A stretch of 64,000 bases of DNA from Streptomyces endocoffeicus (GCF_016741935.1 NZ_JAERRG010000038.1:1-64000); one strand, 5' to 3'; positions 1 to 9,645 are shown, counted from the stretch's first letter. A program made the numbers and translations. Notes: a model not told the origin generated them from the sequence alone.

Positions 1-249
1 AACGAGCTGGTGCGTGATATCGGGTGAGACGTGTTTGGCTGGTGAGTGGCATGATCCCGGTGTGGTGATCACGGTCGCCGCGACCCCATCCCGGCGACAA
101 GTGGATCAGGGACATTATCGCTCAGCTCGACTCCATCGGATCCACCCTCGACCTCGTCGACAGCCCCTGACTTGCCGCGGGCCGCCCGGACGACGGGCGG
201 CTCGCGGCACTGCCCGAGGGCCGGTCACCACGCGTTCGCTGCCGCCACC

Positions 250-403
250 CCTCCGACACCACCCACGCGGAATGAGCCTTGCTTCGAGCCCCTGCTGCCA
301 CGGCCAGCCTGTGAGGCCCTCCGCGGCGCGAGATCGTCGATGCCATCCGCTACGTCGTCGATATCGGATGCGAAGGGAGGGCCCTGCCCTCGGGCTTCGC
401 ACC
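250..403 (+). mobile_element. IS5-family transposase N-terminal remnant
   Basis: Translating this stretch gives pieces of the N-terminus of an IS5-type transposase. SDTTHAE is followed by a stop where a Trp is usual, then after a frame change comes REIVDAIRYVVDIGCEGRALP, close to the family pattern of a helix followed by a WRALP-like motif. The fragment has an in-frame stop and a frameshift and ends about ten bases before the alanine racemase stop on the other strand. It is dead DNA marking an old insertion at the edge of the D-amino-acid island. Bases 1-249 contain no gene I can support. Confidence 0.6.
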
Positions 404-412
404 CTGAAAACC

Positions 413-1578
413 TCAATAGCCATTGAGATAGCGTCGGTGAACGCGCGGGCGATGCATTCCGGTGACGATCTCGTAGGTGATAGTGCCTAGCGCGTCCGCC
501 CACTCATGGGCAGTTGGCACTCCCTTCGCGCTGCCGAAGAGGACGACTTCGCTGCCGGTCAGTGGACGGTCGTTGCCGCAGTCGACGACGATCTGGTCCA
601 TGCACACCCGTCCGGCCACGTTCCTCAACTTGCCATCGAGCCACACCGCCATACGGCCCGAGAGCGCGCGGGGTACGCCGTCTGCGTAGCCCACGGGGAC
701 CAGGGCCAGTGTGGTCTCCTGCTCGGCAGTCCAGGTGCTCCCGTAGGAGACGGATTCCCCTGGCGGGATTGTCTTGGTCAGCGCGACGCTCGACCGGAAT
801 ATCATGGCGGGCCGCAGGGCGGCGGTGTGTTCGCCTCCGATCGGGTCGAGTCCGTAGACGGCGATGCCGACTCGGACGAGATCGAAGTGAAGGTCGGGCC
901 GGGTGAGGGTTGCGGCCGAGTTGGCGATGTGCCGTTTCGGCGTGAGGCCGGCGCCTCTTCGAACCGCCGGGCCTGGAGGCCGGTGACGGGGTGGCCGGTC
1001 TCGTCCGCGCAGGCCAGGTGGGACCAGATGGCCACAGTATCCACCGCTGGTTCGGCCGCGGCCGCTTTCGTGAGCTGGGGCCAGTTTTCGGGCGGGCATC
1101 CGTTGCGCCACAGTCCGGTGTCGACCTTCAGATGGATGCGCGCGGTGCGACCCGCCCGGCGCGCGGCGCACGCGATGACCGCGAGTTCGTTGAGTGAGCT
1201 GACGGATACGTCGATGTCTTCGGCGATCGCTCGGTCGAAGTCGGCGGCGGAGGTTTCCAGCCAGCTGAACAGGCGTGCGGAGACGCCGTGTTCGCGCAGT
1301 TTGAAGGCGCTGGCCAGGTCGCATGTGCCAAGCCAGGTGGCGCCTGCGGCCAGGGCGGCCTCGGCCACTGGCAGCAGTCCGTGGCCGTACGCGTCCGCCT
1401 TCACGATGGCCATCGTCTCTGCCCCGTTTCTCCTGGCGAGTGCGGAGAGCAGGGCGACGTTGTGCCGAATTGCGGCCAAGTCGATGACGGCCTCGGCGCG
1501 AGGAGCCAGCTCCTCGGTCTGCGGCGTGCTCTGGAGGGGCTTTCGCCGGGTTCGCATGGGCGTGCGTGCCTGTTCCAT
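413..1578 (-). pseudogene. alr: Alanine racemase, frameshifted
   Basis: This is a PLP-dependent alanine racemase (L-Ala to D-Ala), read in two frames. The N-terminal part from the ATG at 1578 carries the PLP lysine in MAIVKADAYGHG (about residue 60) and runs to RRFEEA. The reading then moves to the frame giving GLTPKRHIANSAATL, the catalytic tyrosine motif VSYGSTW and the C-terminus YEIVTGMHRPRV. The break lies near 940-955, with a few residues missing as well as the frame change. The start sits one base after the stop of the upstream RidA gene, so the two were cotranscribed. It is probably a second, catabolic alr copy; a sequencing error is possible but the missing residues argue for real damage. 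Confidence 0.8.
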
Positions 1579-1579
1579 C

Positions 1580-1981
1580 TCATCGCTGTCGTCGATAGGC
1601 GACGGCGTCGAACTCGACCTTGGTCGCGCCGCGAAACCTGCTCACTTCGCCGGACGCTCGCGCCGATGCACCGGCGCGGCACATCACCTCGATGTAGACC
1701 TCGTTGAGCGTCGGCAGTTGATCAATGTCCGCGACGTAGGCGTTGATTTTCACCAGCGTCGACCGGTCCGCGCCCGCCGCTTCTAGATGGGTTTCGAAGT
1801 CGCGCAGAGCAGTGCGGACCTGGGTTGCGAAGTCGTCAGCCACAGTGCCGTTGGGCTCGACCGGCAGGGCGCCACTCGTCGGGACCATCTCGCCGAATGC
1901 GACCGCAGCCGAGTACGGGGCGCCCTGGGGAGTGGAGGCCAGTCGGATGAGCTCGCGCACGAGCCCGGGTTCAGCCGTCAT
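1580..1981 (-). CDS. RidA (YjgF/YER057c/UK114) family protein
   Basis: This 133-residue protein has the RidA fold signature. Near the N-terminus is a GAPYSAAVAFG segment matching the family's GPYSQAV, the middle has STLVKINAYVADIDQLP, and the C-terminus is KVEFDAVAYRR. RidA proteins are cytosolic trimers that hydrolyse reactive enamine/imine intermediates released by PLP enzymes and amino acid oxidases. Its place between a racemase and a transporter, with a DadA-type oxidase remnant nearby, suits clearing 2-iminoacids made during D-amino-acid oxidation. The usual PAR motif reads SAR here, but the arginine is retained. Confidence 0.85.
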   Translation of the reverse strand: MTAEPGLVRELIRLASTPQGAPYSAAVAFGEMVPTSGALPVEPNGTVADDFATQVRTALRDFETHLEAAGADRSTLVKINAYVADIDQLPTLNEVYIEVMCRAGASARASGEVSRFRGATKVEFDAVAYRRQR

Positions 1982-2072
1982 CGTTCAAGTGCCCTTTCGT
2001 TCTGGTTTGCGTGCCGCCGTACGCCCCGACCCTGCCGGTCCGTAGACGGATCGGAGTGTCGGCATGGCGTGT

Positions 2073-2386
2073 TCAGAGCTGGTACGTGCGGAAGCCCGCA
2101 GTGCACGGGTTGCCGATTGCCACGGAAGCGCGGCGTTCCTCGCAGTCGAAGACCACGGACGCGGCAGTGATCGAGGGCTGCTGGTCAGGGCTTCTTCGTA
2201 TGCGATGCGGCTGTTCACCGCGTGATTGGCGTGTACCCGTCCCCGGCCGGTCTGCGAGAGGCGGTCGGGCTGTGGTTCGTCGGCGGAGACCTCGATCAGG
2301 TCGGCTCCCGCAGGGTCGCCCACCAGGTAGGCCCCGCCACCGACGCCGCACTCCCAACGGTTCCGGCACCTCTGTTTCGACGCCAT
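2073..2386 (-). pseudogene. Peptidase C45 / acyltransferase C-terminal remnant
   Basis: Two frames on the minus strand give pieces of the C-terminal half of a C45-type (acyl-CoA:isopenicillin N acyltransferase-like) Ntn hydrolase. One frame has DLIEVSADEPQPDRL and GRVHANHAVNSRIAYEEAL; after a frame change comes SVVFDCEERRASVAIGNPC and a stop at 2073. The catalytic N-terminal Cys half is absent and there is a deletion between the two pieces. The family removes or transfers acyl groups on amino compounds, which fits this island. It cannot be functional. Confidence 0.6.
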
Positions 2387-2439
2387 GTGGTGGCATCGAA
2401 ACAGGCGACACGAGTTCGGGGTTCCGCGGTGCGTGCTGT

Positions 2440-3876
2440 TCAGCGAGTCCGGACGTCCGCGTGGCCCTGCTCTACCTCAGCCGCCGGGCTGCTGCGCTTG
2501 GCCGAGGCGAACCAGCCGCTGGTCAGCAGCGCGGCCCAGGCGACGCCGACGTAGAGCGAAATCCGCCCATCTGCGTCCATCGCCGTCAGTAGGGTCACGA
2601 AGGCGAGGAAGACCAGCGCGATCCAGCTGCAGACCGTGCCACCCGGCGCGGGGAACGACGACGCCGGCAGCAGGCCCTTGACCACCTTTGCGCGATAGCG
2701 GATGTGGCTGATGAGGATCATCGCCCAGGTCCAGATGGCCGCCGCAGTCGCAACCGACATCACATATCCGAACGCCTTTTCCGGAACCAGGTAGTTCAGT
2801 ACCACGCCGACCGACATGACGATCACGGACACCGTGATGCCGGCCGCCGGCACCTTCCGATCGCTGAGCTTGCCGAGGAACTTCGGCGCCTCGGAGTTGG
2901 CGGCCAAGTCGCGCAGCATACGGCCGGTGGAGTACATGCCCGAGTTGCACGAGGACAGGGCCGCAGTCAGTACTACGAAGTTGACGATGCCTGCCGCCAG
3001 CGGGATGCCGATCTCGCCGAAGGCCGCCACAAATGGACTGACCCCCTCGTGGAACTCGGTCCACTTCACGACCGAGAGGATCACGATCAGCGAGCCGACG
3101 TAGAAGACGATGATGCGCCAGGGCAGGGTGTTGATCGCTTTGGGGAGGGTCTTCTCGGGGTTATCCGACTCGCCGGCGGTGACGCCGACCAGCTCCACGG
3201 CGAGGTAGGCGAACATGACGCCTTGCAGCGTCATCAGGCTGGAGCCGAGGCCGTTCGGGATGATGCCGTCGTGCGACCACAGGTTGGTCACAGTGGCGGT
3301 GTCGCCGGCTTGGGAGAAGCCGAGGGTCAGTACGCCGATGCCGATGACGATCATGCCGATGATGGCCGTCACCTTGACCATCGAGAACCAGAACTCCAGC
3401 TCACCGAAGATCTTCACGGAGATCAGGTTGACGCCGAAAAGGACTACGAGAAAGGCGAGGGCGCTGGTCCACTGCGGGATGTTGGGGAACCAGTAGTTGA
3501 TGTAGATCGCCGCTGCGGTCAGTTCGGTCATGCCGGTGACGGCCCACATCAGCCAGTACGTCCAGCCGGTCACGTAGCCGAAGAACGGGCCAAGGAATTC
3601 GCGGGCGTACCCCGCGAACGAGCCCGAAACCGGGCGGTACAGCAGCAGCTCGCCGAGGGCCCGCATGATGAAGAAGATGACCACGCCTGCGAGCGCGTAC
3701 ATCAGGATGAGGCTGGTGCCTGCCTTCTCGATGTTCTTGCCGGCGCCCAGGAAGAGACCGACACCGATCGCGCCGCCTATGGCGATCATCTGTACCTGGC
3801 GGCTGCCGAGCCCGCGCTCGTAGCCCTCATCGGGGGCGTCAGCGGCTGCCGCCCCCGGGGCCTTGGGTGTGGTCAT
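2440..3876 (-). CDS. Amino acid permease, AAT/APC family (CycA-like)
   Basis: This 478-residue membrane protein has about 12 hydrophobic segments. The N-terminal consensus is IAIGGAIGVGLFLGAGKNI, followed by GELLLYRPVSGSFAGYAREF, both hallmarks of the AAT branch of the APC superfamily. CycA-type members import D-serine, D-alanine and glycine by proton symport; GABA and aromatic permeases are alternatives in the same branch. Neighbouring D-amino-acid genes favour the CycA-like role. The gene is intact and has 357 bp upstream, so it probably has its own promoter. Confidence 0.85.
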   Translation of the reverse strand: MTTPKAPGAAAADAPDEGYERGLGSRQVQMIAIGGAIGVGLFLGAGKNIEKAGTSLILMYALAGVVIFFIMRALGELLLYRPVSGSFAGYAREFLGPFFGYVTGWTYWLMWAVTGMTELTAAAIYINYWFPNIPQWTSALAFLVVLFGVNLISVKIFGELEFWFSMVKVTAIIGMIVIGIGVLTLGFSQAGDTATVTNLWSHDGIIPNGLGSSLMTLQGVMFAYLAVELVGVTAGESDNPEKTLPKAINTLPWRIIVFYVGSLIVILSVVKWTEFHEGVSPFVAAFGEIGIPLAAGIVNFVVLTAALSSCNSGMYSTGRMLRDLAANSEAPKFLGKLSDRKVPAAGITVSVIVMSVGVVLNYLVPEKAFGYVMSVATAAAIWTWAMILISHIRYRAKVVKGLLPASSFPAPGGTVCSWIALVFLAFVTLLTAMDADGRISLYVGVAWAALLTSGWFASAKRSSPAAEVEQGHADVRTR

Positions 3877-4085
3877 GCTCGCGCCCTTCCGCCTGTGGGT
3901 GACACCGTGTTCATGCTTTCCATGGACAAGCTCCAGCTCTTTCGTGATGCGTCCGCAGACTTCCGTGTGCGGGGACGGTGCCAGCGAGACGCCGAGGCCG
4001 CACGGTTCGACGCACGTCTGTCAGTGGGGCAGCTGCGCCCCGCCTCGCCCTCGCCACAGGTCCGCTAGTGGGAATTGGGAGGGGC

Positions 4086-4118
4086 GCCGGTCCCGTCGAT
4101 GTCGCGAACGGGACCGGC
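4086..4118 (-). terminator. Hairpin downstream of the D-aminoacylase-like gene
   Basis: A perfect 11-bp inverted repeat (4086-4096 with 4108-4118, 11-nt loop) lies 116 bp past the stop of the amidohydrolase and upstream of the permease. It has no T run, as is common for actinomycete terminators. It could equally be an operator in the permease promoter region. Apart from it, 3877-4233 shows nothing recognisable. Confidence 0.5.
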
Positions 4119-4233
4119 ATGGTCCCTCACGTCCCGCAGTTGTGTCGTTGTTCCTGTCTTTGCCGATCAGCTCGTCAGCAGCAGGGTGGCCGGGCGGATT
4201 GTGGGGCCTCCCTCGTCAAGCGGCACCGGCCGC

Positions 4234-6180
4234 TCAGAGGGCGCCCTTGATCGAGTAGCCCCCTGCGACCTTCACGGTGACCACGGTCTTGCCGTCTTCG
4301 AGGGGGTCCTTGTCGTCGACGATGACGACGAAGGAACGTTCGTCGTCTTGACCGGCGATCCGGCCTCGGCCGGTGATGCTCGCCCAATCGTCGGCCACCT
4401 GGAGCTTGCCCAGCCGGGTGCTGGTGAAGGTCAAGTGGTGGTCGGGTGAGTTGAGTACGAGATGGCCGGTGGTGTCGCCGTCGTGGCTCCGCGCGTGGAA
4501 GCTGATCTGAGCGAACCGCCAAGCGGAGGTCTGTTGGAGGGGAACCAATCGGCCGTTCGTCGACGCCCGGACCGTGTCGGAGCCGGTTTCACGTCGGCTG
4601 ATCATGTTCCCTTCGCGCCGTAGGACCTTGCCGGCGCGCGCGTTGGTGAGCTTGCCGTGGATGAGCGCCAGAGTCCCGTTGATGATCACGTGTTCGACGC
4701 CTTGGGCATACTGCTTGGGCTTCTCGAAGGTGGCGCGGTCGATGATGGTGTCCGGGTCGAACACGGTGAGATCTGCCGCCATGCCTTCGGCGATGTATCC
4801 GCGGTCGACCATGCCGATGAGCGTAGCGGGCAGTCCGGTCATCTTTCGGACGGCCGTCTCCAGGTCGATGACGCCGCGTTCGCGGACGTAGCGGCCCAGT
4901 ACTCGGGGGTTGGTGCCGTAGTGGCGGGGGTGGGTCGTGGGATCCGTCGTGGTTCCGCCGTCGGAGGCGACCGCGACCAACGGGTGCCGCATGATGCGCT
5001 CGATGTCCGCTTCATCGCCGAACATATAGATAGTGCTCGTCCAGCCTTCCTCCTTCTCGATGATCCGCATGGTGGCTTCTCCAGGGCTGACGTTCATCTC
5101 CTTGGCAGCGTCGGCCAGAGTCCGCTGCTGGTCGACCAGGCTGACGTTCTTCGCCTCGCCGACCTTGACGCGGATGATTTCCTCGATCTCCTGTGCGATC
5201 GTTGGCCGTTGCATGGAGTCGGCGAAGCGCTTCAGGTATTCGCTGCGCCCGCCGTCGAGCACTGTCCGTGGGACGATCCACTCGAGATTTGTCATCGCGG
5301 CCGGGTAGGGGTATTGGTCCATGGCCGCATAGGTGCCCCGCGCGTTGGTCTGGTCCAGCAGCGCGAGGGTCTGGTGGGACTTCCCCCAACGGGCGTGCAT
5401 GATCTTGTGGTGGGTGATGATCGGCACCAGGCCGGCGTGCTCGCCGATCCTGAGGTGCTCGGCGACCGCGTCGACGACATCTATGTCCTCGTTGCGGATG
5501 TGGTTGGGTGTGTTGGTCCGCCAGTCGCGTGCCGCGCTGAGGACCTTGATCACCTCGTCAGTATCGGAGTTGTGCTGCGGCATGTAGTCGAGGCCGAGGG
5601 AGACGCCCCAGGCGCCGCCGCGCAGGCCATCTGTCACGAACTGCTGCATGGCCGCGATCTCGGCCTGGGTGGCGCGCCGGTCCTTCTCGCCGACGGCCCG
5701 GCTCCAGGCCCCGTCGAAGGCGGCGTAGGCACCCACGTTCTGACCGAGGCCGGCGTCTTCCACGGATGACAGCTTGGAGATCGGGAACTCCTCGAACCCG
5801 TCGGGGTTGAGGAGGGCGGTGGTTACGCCCTGGCGTAGCGCTCCCTCGGCGACCGGCAGGTCACTCGGAGTGGGATGCGTGTGCAGGTCGATGAAGCCAG
5901 GAGCGACGACGAGTCCCGTGGCGTCGATCCTCTTCGAGGCCGAGGCGTAAGAGAGGTCACCGATTCTTGCGATCGTGCCGTCCTTGATGCCGACGTCCGC
6001 GAGATAGCGGGCTCGACCGGTGCCGTCGATGACGGTGCCTCCGGTCAGGACGATGTCGAGCTGCGCTGCCGCGGCGCTGCCTGAACTGGCCTGCGCGGTA
6101 CCGGAAACCGCGGCGGTTACACCGGTGGCGGCTGCCGACAGCAGCAGTCCTCTCCGACTCCAGTGTGGTGCGTCAGTCAT
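4234..6180 (-). CDS. Tat-exported D-aminoacylase-like amidohydrolase
   Basis: This 648-residue amidohydrolase-superfamily enzyme starts with a Tat-type signal (SRRGLLLSAAATG, twin Arg at 9-10), so it acts outside the cytoplasm. The metal-binding GFIDLHTHP is at about 96-103. Downstream HH, SDGG and the C-terminal GMVDRGYIAEGMAADLTVFD match N-acyl-D-amino-acid deacylases, which release D-amino acids from N-acylated forms. Two features are odd. The usual GNCG, whose Cys is a zinc ligand, reads LNPDG (124-128). The last 125 or so residues extend beyond the usual 480-530-residue family length. The exact substrate is therefore uncertain. It belongs with the permease and the DadA remnant. Confidence 0.8.
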   Translation of the reverse strand: MTDAPHWSRRGLLLSAAATGVTAAVSGTAQASSGSAAAAQLDIVLTGGTVIDGTGRARYLADVGIKDGTIARIGDLSYASASKRIDATGLVVAPGFIDLHTHPTPSDLPVAEGALRQGVTTALLNPDGFEEFPISKLSSVEDAGLGQNVGAYAAFDGAWSRAVGEKDRRATQAEIAAMQQFVTDGLRGGAWGVSLGLDYMPQHNSDTDEVIKVLSAARDWRTNTPNHIRNEDIDVVDAVAEHLRIGEHAGLVPIITHHKIMHARWGKSHQTLALLDQTNARGTYAAMDQYPYPAAMTNLEWIVPRTVLDGGRSEYLKRFADSMQRPTIAQEIEEIIRVKVGEAKNVSLVDQQRTLADAAKEMNVSPGEATMRIIEKEEGWTSTIYMFGDEADIERIMRHPLVAVASDGGTTTDPTTHPRHYGTNPRVLGRYVRERGVIDLETAVRKMTGLPATLIGMVDRGYIAEGMAADLTVFDPDTIIDRATFEKPKQYAQGVEHVIINGTLALIHGKLTNARAGKVLRREGNMISRRETGSDTVRASTNGRLVPLQQTSAWRFAQISFHARSHDGDTTGHLVLNSPDHHLTFTSTRLGKLQVADDWASITGRGRIAGQDDERSFVVIVDDKDPLEDGKTVVTVKVAGGYSIKGAL

Positions 6181-6312
6181 GCGTTCTCACTCCTTGTCGG
6201 GCATTGGTGTTGACAGCACGATGTGCCTGGTTTTGGCGTGCTTGACGGCGCGTGTGAACGCCGCTTCTGGGGTTCGGCCGAGCGGGCCGTCGACTGCTGG
6301 TGGCAGTGAGCG

Positions 6313-7171
6313 TCATCGGAGGGGGTCCACGGCGTGCAGCTCACGAGGGTTTTGGCCAGTGACGATCTGTTCTGCCAGGAGTTTTCCTGTGACGGGGCCG
6401 AGCGTGACTCATGGCGGCTCTGCGCCGCAGGTCCAGGGGGGCGTCGGCCGGTCGGAACTCCATCATTCCAGCGACGCGCAGTCGATCCCCAAGGGGGTGC
6501 AGGCGAGTCGCTCGGCCGGGAAGTAGACCGGGCCGTCGGGCAGTGTCTCGGCCTTCACCGAGAAGCTGTACCCGCCGGGCTGGACGCGCTTCACGCCGAA
6601 CGGTCGGGCGAGCTTGCTCAAGTGCGTACTTGTCGACAGAACGACAGCGTCATCCTTCCTTATATTGATTCGGGCACCGCCTCCGTCCGCGGCGACACGT
6701 GTGACCGCAGAGTTCGCGTGCAGCATTCCGCCGCGTGAGACGACTGCATCGGCGAGTGCGCTTACGAAGGCGGCGGAGTCGATGAACCGTTGACCTTTGA
6801 GTGCCAGGGCGCAGCTGATGTTGCGTGACAGGGTGGGCAGGCACGGCCGCTGCCGCTTCTGCGGCGTCGAGGAGGCCGAAGTCCACGGCCAGTCCCAGTT
6901 GCTGAAGGTGCTCGAACTCGTCCAAGAGTGCTTGCCTCTCTCGCTGGTCGCGGTACGCGACGGTGAACGGTGCGGCCGCCATCGACGTGACCTGGAGATC
7001 TGCGGCCCTCCAGCTCGGCGTAGGCATCCAGCGCCGCGCTGTTGAGCGGGGCCGGCACGGCCATCGCGTGCTCCCAGCGCCGCCGTGTGCTGTGGACAGC
7101 CCCACCATGCCGACGCCCACGACGGCCACATGGCGAGGAGCCCCGTCACTCAGGTTTCTCATGAGCTTCAT
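6313..7171 (-). pseudogene. DadA-type FAD D-amino acid dehydrogenase/oxidase, degraded
   Basis: Pieces of a DadA-like flavoenzyme are spread over all three frames. The N-terminus RHVAVVGVGMVGLSTA is the FAD dinucleotide motif. Later come VAYRDQRERQALLDEFEHL, KGQRFIDSAAFVSALADAV and SFSVKAETLPDGPVYFPA. Then follow RVAGMMEFRPADAPLD and a C-terminus KLLAEQIVTGQNPREL ending near 6313. Several frameshifts and at least two internal deletions, one removing the segment after the FAD motif, make it non-functional. The intact form oxidises D-amino acids to 2-oxo acids. It is divergent from the PucR gene, which probably once controlled it. Confidence 0.75.
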
Positions 7172-7255
7172 GGTGGCGTGGAACCGATCACACGAGAATG
7201 TCGCGATCAAACATTCCTGACCCACCCTGCTGTCCAGTGCGTACACTTCTGCCGC

Positions 7256-8797
7256 ATGGTCGCCGCGCATCGTCTCTTCGACAGCCTTGGCCCCGGGGTC
7301 GCCACGACGCTGGTCGTAGGTCAATCGACCGATGTCACGAGCCTCCAGTTACATGGCGACCCGGCTGATAGAGCAGTTGGCGATGCCATCATCATCGCCA
7401 CCGGCGCCCTCGGAACGGAGTCCCAGCTCGCAGTGATCGCCGCCGCCGCCGAACAGCGGGCGACGGGCGTCGTGCTGCGTGCTCCAGTCGGAGATCAGGC
7501 ACGGCAGTTGGCCGGCGAGAGCCACCTCACTCTGGGGGTGCTGGCTGACGATGTCGGATGGACCGAGTTCATCTCGATGACCGACGCCCTGCTCCACCAC
7601 GTCCACGCCCCGTCCGCGAACATCGACGACGCCCACCAACGAGTCTTTCGACTCGCGGACGCCATCGCCGAGCAGCTGAGGGCTCCCGTCACCGTGGAAG
7701 ACATTCGCAACCAAGTACTGGCCTACTCCGCATTCGGCGAGACCGCCGATGACGCACGGATGGCCAGCATCCTTGGACGTGCAGTACCCGACAGCGTCGT
7801 GGCGCAGCTGCGCGCGACAGGCACATTTCGCCGGATGGCGACGAGTTACGAGCCGTTCACCGTGGATATCGAGGATCCGAGCTTCCTGACCCGTCTAGTC
7901 GTGCCCCTGCGTGTCGGCCCAGAACTCGTGGGGTCAATCTGGGTCATCCACTCCGGTGAACTGACCTCGCGGGCGCGACACCAACTCCGAGATCTTTCAC
8001 GGTCCTTGAGCCTGCTGCTCATCCGGTTGCGTGCGCACGATGAACTCTCCAGCCGTTACACCACAGAGCGGGTTCGAGAGGCGCTCCGCAGGCCCGTTGA
8101 CAGCTCCTCGAGCGAGGCCCTGGTCCTACCGGCCCAGCATGTCCGCGTAGCGGCATTGCGTCGCCTGGGCGACGCGACCCCACAAGATGACCTCGGGCTG
8201 TTGCGCACCGTATTCCGCCGCCAGGCGTGGGCTGATCCGATTCTCGCGGACGTAGAAGGCATGGTGTTCGCCATCCTCACGGACGACGACGGCCCGGGGA
8301 GTTGGAGTTGGGCGCGATCCTTGAGTTCGAACGGACGCATTGGCCCGGTGGGCGTCAGTCGCCCCACCTCCTCAGTAGCGGACTTGCCGGTCAGGAAGCA
8401 GGAAGCGCTGGAGGTGCTGCAAACCGGTGAAGCTCTAGGTTGTGTAGCAGCCAGTCACGAAGAGATATGGGCGCATCTCACCATCCGCCGCACACACACC
8501 GTCGTCTCCGACGCCATACTCAGTGACCTCATGGCGCTGAACGGTCAGAGCCGCGATGGTGCAGCGTTGGCTGACACGTTGCTGACCTGGCTGATGAACT
8601 GGGGCGACTACAACCGCGCCGCGGAAGCCCTACAGCTCCATCCCAATACGGTTCGCCAGCGCATGCGCCGGATCGAGTCTCTCCACGAGGTGAACCTATC
8701 GGACCCCGTGCAGCGACTCGCCCTGACCCTGATACTCCACACGCATCTCAGGGGCGACAGTCCTCCCGAAGCGAAGCCCGAGTCAGCCCTCCACTGA
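7256..8797 (+). CDS. PucR-family transcriptional regulator
   Basis: This 513-residue protein has an N-terminal PucR-like sensory region, a GAF-like middle and the C-terminal PucR helix-turn-helix DYNRAAEALQLHPNTVRQRM at about residues 450-470. I chose the ATG at 7256 because the protein-like sequence MVAAHRLFDSLG begins there. PucR regulators activate amino acid, purine or proline catabolism genes in response to the substrate. It is transcribed divergently from the DadA remnant and is the likely activator of the D-amino-acid genes. It looks intact although several of its probable targets are broken. Confidence 0.85.
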   Translation: MVAAHRLFDSLGPGVATTLVVGQSTDVTSLQLHGDPADRAVGDAIIIATGALGTESQLAVIAAAAEQRATGVVLRAPVGDQARQLAGESHLTLGVLADDVGWTEFISMTDALLHHVHAPSANIDDAHQRVFRLADAIAEQLRAPVTVEDIRNQVLAYSAFGETADDARMASILGRAVPDSVVAQLRATGTFRRMATSYEPFTVDIEDPSFLTRLVVPLRVGPELVGSIWVIHSGELTSRARHQLRDLSRSLSLLLIRLRAHDELSSRYTTERVREALRRPVDSSSSEALVLPAQHVRVAALRRLGDATPQDDLGLLRTVFRRQAWADPILADVEGMVFAILTDDDGPGSWSWARSLSSNGRIGPVGVSRPTSSVADLPVRKQEALEVLQTGEALGCVAASHEEIWAHLTIRRTHTVVSDAILSDLMALNGQSRDGAALADTLLTWLMNWGDYNRAAEALQLHPNTVRQRMRRIESLHEVNLSDPVQRLALTLILHTHLRGDSPPEAKPESALH

Positions 8798-9179
8798 GCT
8801 GAGGACCTACCTGCCAGTTGGCGAACGCCACTGGTCCTCTCCGCGCTGTCAGGCAACTCACGTGCCTTCGCACCTGTGGCTCCTGTGCCCGAAGGGGCTC
8901 TGGCAAGGCCCACGTACTCGCAGTCAAGATGACCGGCAGAAGAGTGATCGGTGATCTCCTCCCTATCCCGGACCTACACGTTGTAGCCAGACGCTCTCAC
9001 GATCACGCTCAGCCGTGTTGACTCGCCGCTGCCGGAGGGGCGGCGCTGAGCTGGTTCGCCGTGCCGACCGCCCAGAAGGTAAGGCCGTCAGCGCGACGCG
9101 CAGGCGGGACGCCCACGCGTCGCGCTGACGGATGAGCTGTTCGTCGCCTCGACCGTGGCGACGATCGGCTGACGCACTC
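8798..9179. other. Gene-free stretch
   Basis: No ORF here has a recognisable product or convincing coding pattern. The minus-strand reading towards 9179 may be further IS630 debris, but I cannot identify it. Confidence 0.5.
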
Positions 9180-9400
9180 ACCTCTCGATCCGGTCCAGTT
9201 TCCCCTCGCGCTCGGAGTCTGGGGACTTCTTCCTGGTGCGCTGGAAGGTGATGCCACGGCGGGCGAGCAGGCCGCGAAACGCCTCGCGGCCGATCTCGCG
9301 CCCACCGAGGGTCCGGACATGCCAAACCGATCTCGTTGAACCGGTGGATCACGTCCCGGACGGATCGGACGTCACCACACATCCAACCGCCACGAGCGCC
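9180..9400 (-). mobile_element. IS630-family transposase remnant (N-terminal half)
   Basis: The minus strand encodes DVIHRFNEIGLACPDPRWA, then in another frame REAFRGLLARRGITFQRT and SEREGKLDRIER before a stop. These segments belong to the helix-turn-helix and linker region of IS630-type transposases. The DDE catalytic core is missing and the frame is broken, so this is an inactive relic. A fragment covering the opposite, C-terminal part of an IS630 transposase lies at 19.4-19.8 kb. Confidence 0.65.
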
Positions 9401-9451
9401 ACAAGCGCCAACCAAGCGAACCTATGCGGTCAGAGCACGGGGAACTGAACG

Positions 9452-9645
9452 TCAGAGCTCATAGCGGTCCAGCAGATCGACCGCGTTGAGCATGCGGAAG
9501 TCGTCGAGCCGCTCGCGGAGCGTGGCGTGGTCCCAGTCCCACCAGGCGAGCCGCTCCAGCCGCTCCGCGATCTCGGGCGGCTGCCGGAACCGGATGATCC
9601 GTGCCGGTACGCCTGCGACGATCGCGTACGACGGGACGTCGGGCT
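9452..9645 (-). pseudogene. Xenobiotic (CatB/Vat-type) acetyltransferase, C-terminal fragment
   Basis: Reading back from the stop at 9452 gives DVPSYAIVAGVPARIIRFR followed by EIAERLERLAWWDWD. This is the C-terminal end of hexapeptide-repeat acetyltransferases of the chloramphenicol/streptogramin type. Only about 60 residues remain; the left-handed beta-helix repeats and the catalytic His are missing. Upstream it runs directly into a TetR N-terminus, so the two fragments were joined by deletion. Confidence 0.6.

Noticed and set aside
413..1578. Programmed frameshifting to make full-length alanine racemase
   Set aside because: No slippery heptamer is seen at the break and residues are missing, so a lesion is the simpler explanation.
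2704..4068. Plus-strand open frame of about 450 codons opposite the permease
   Set aside because: Its Asp/His/Arg-rich sequence mirrors hydrophobic permease codons and has no motif.
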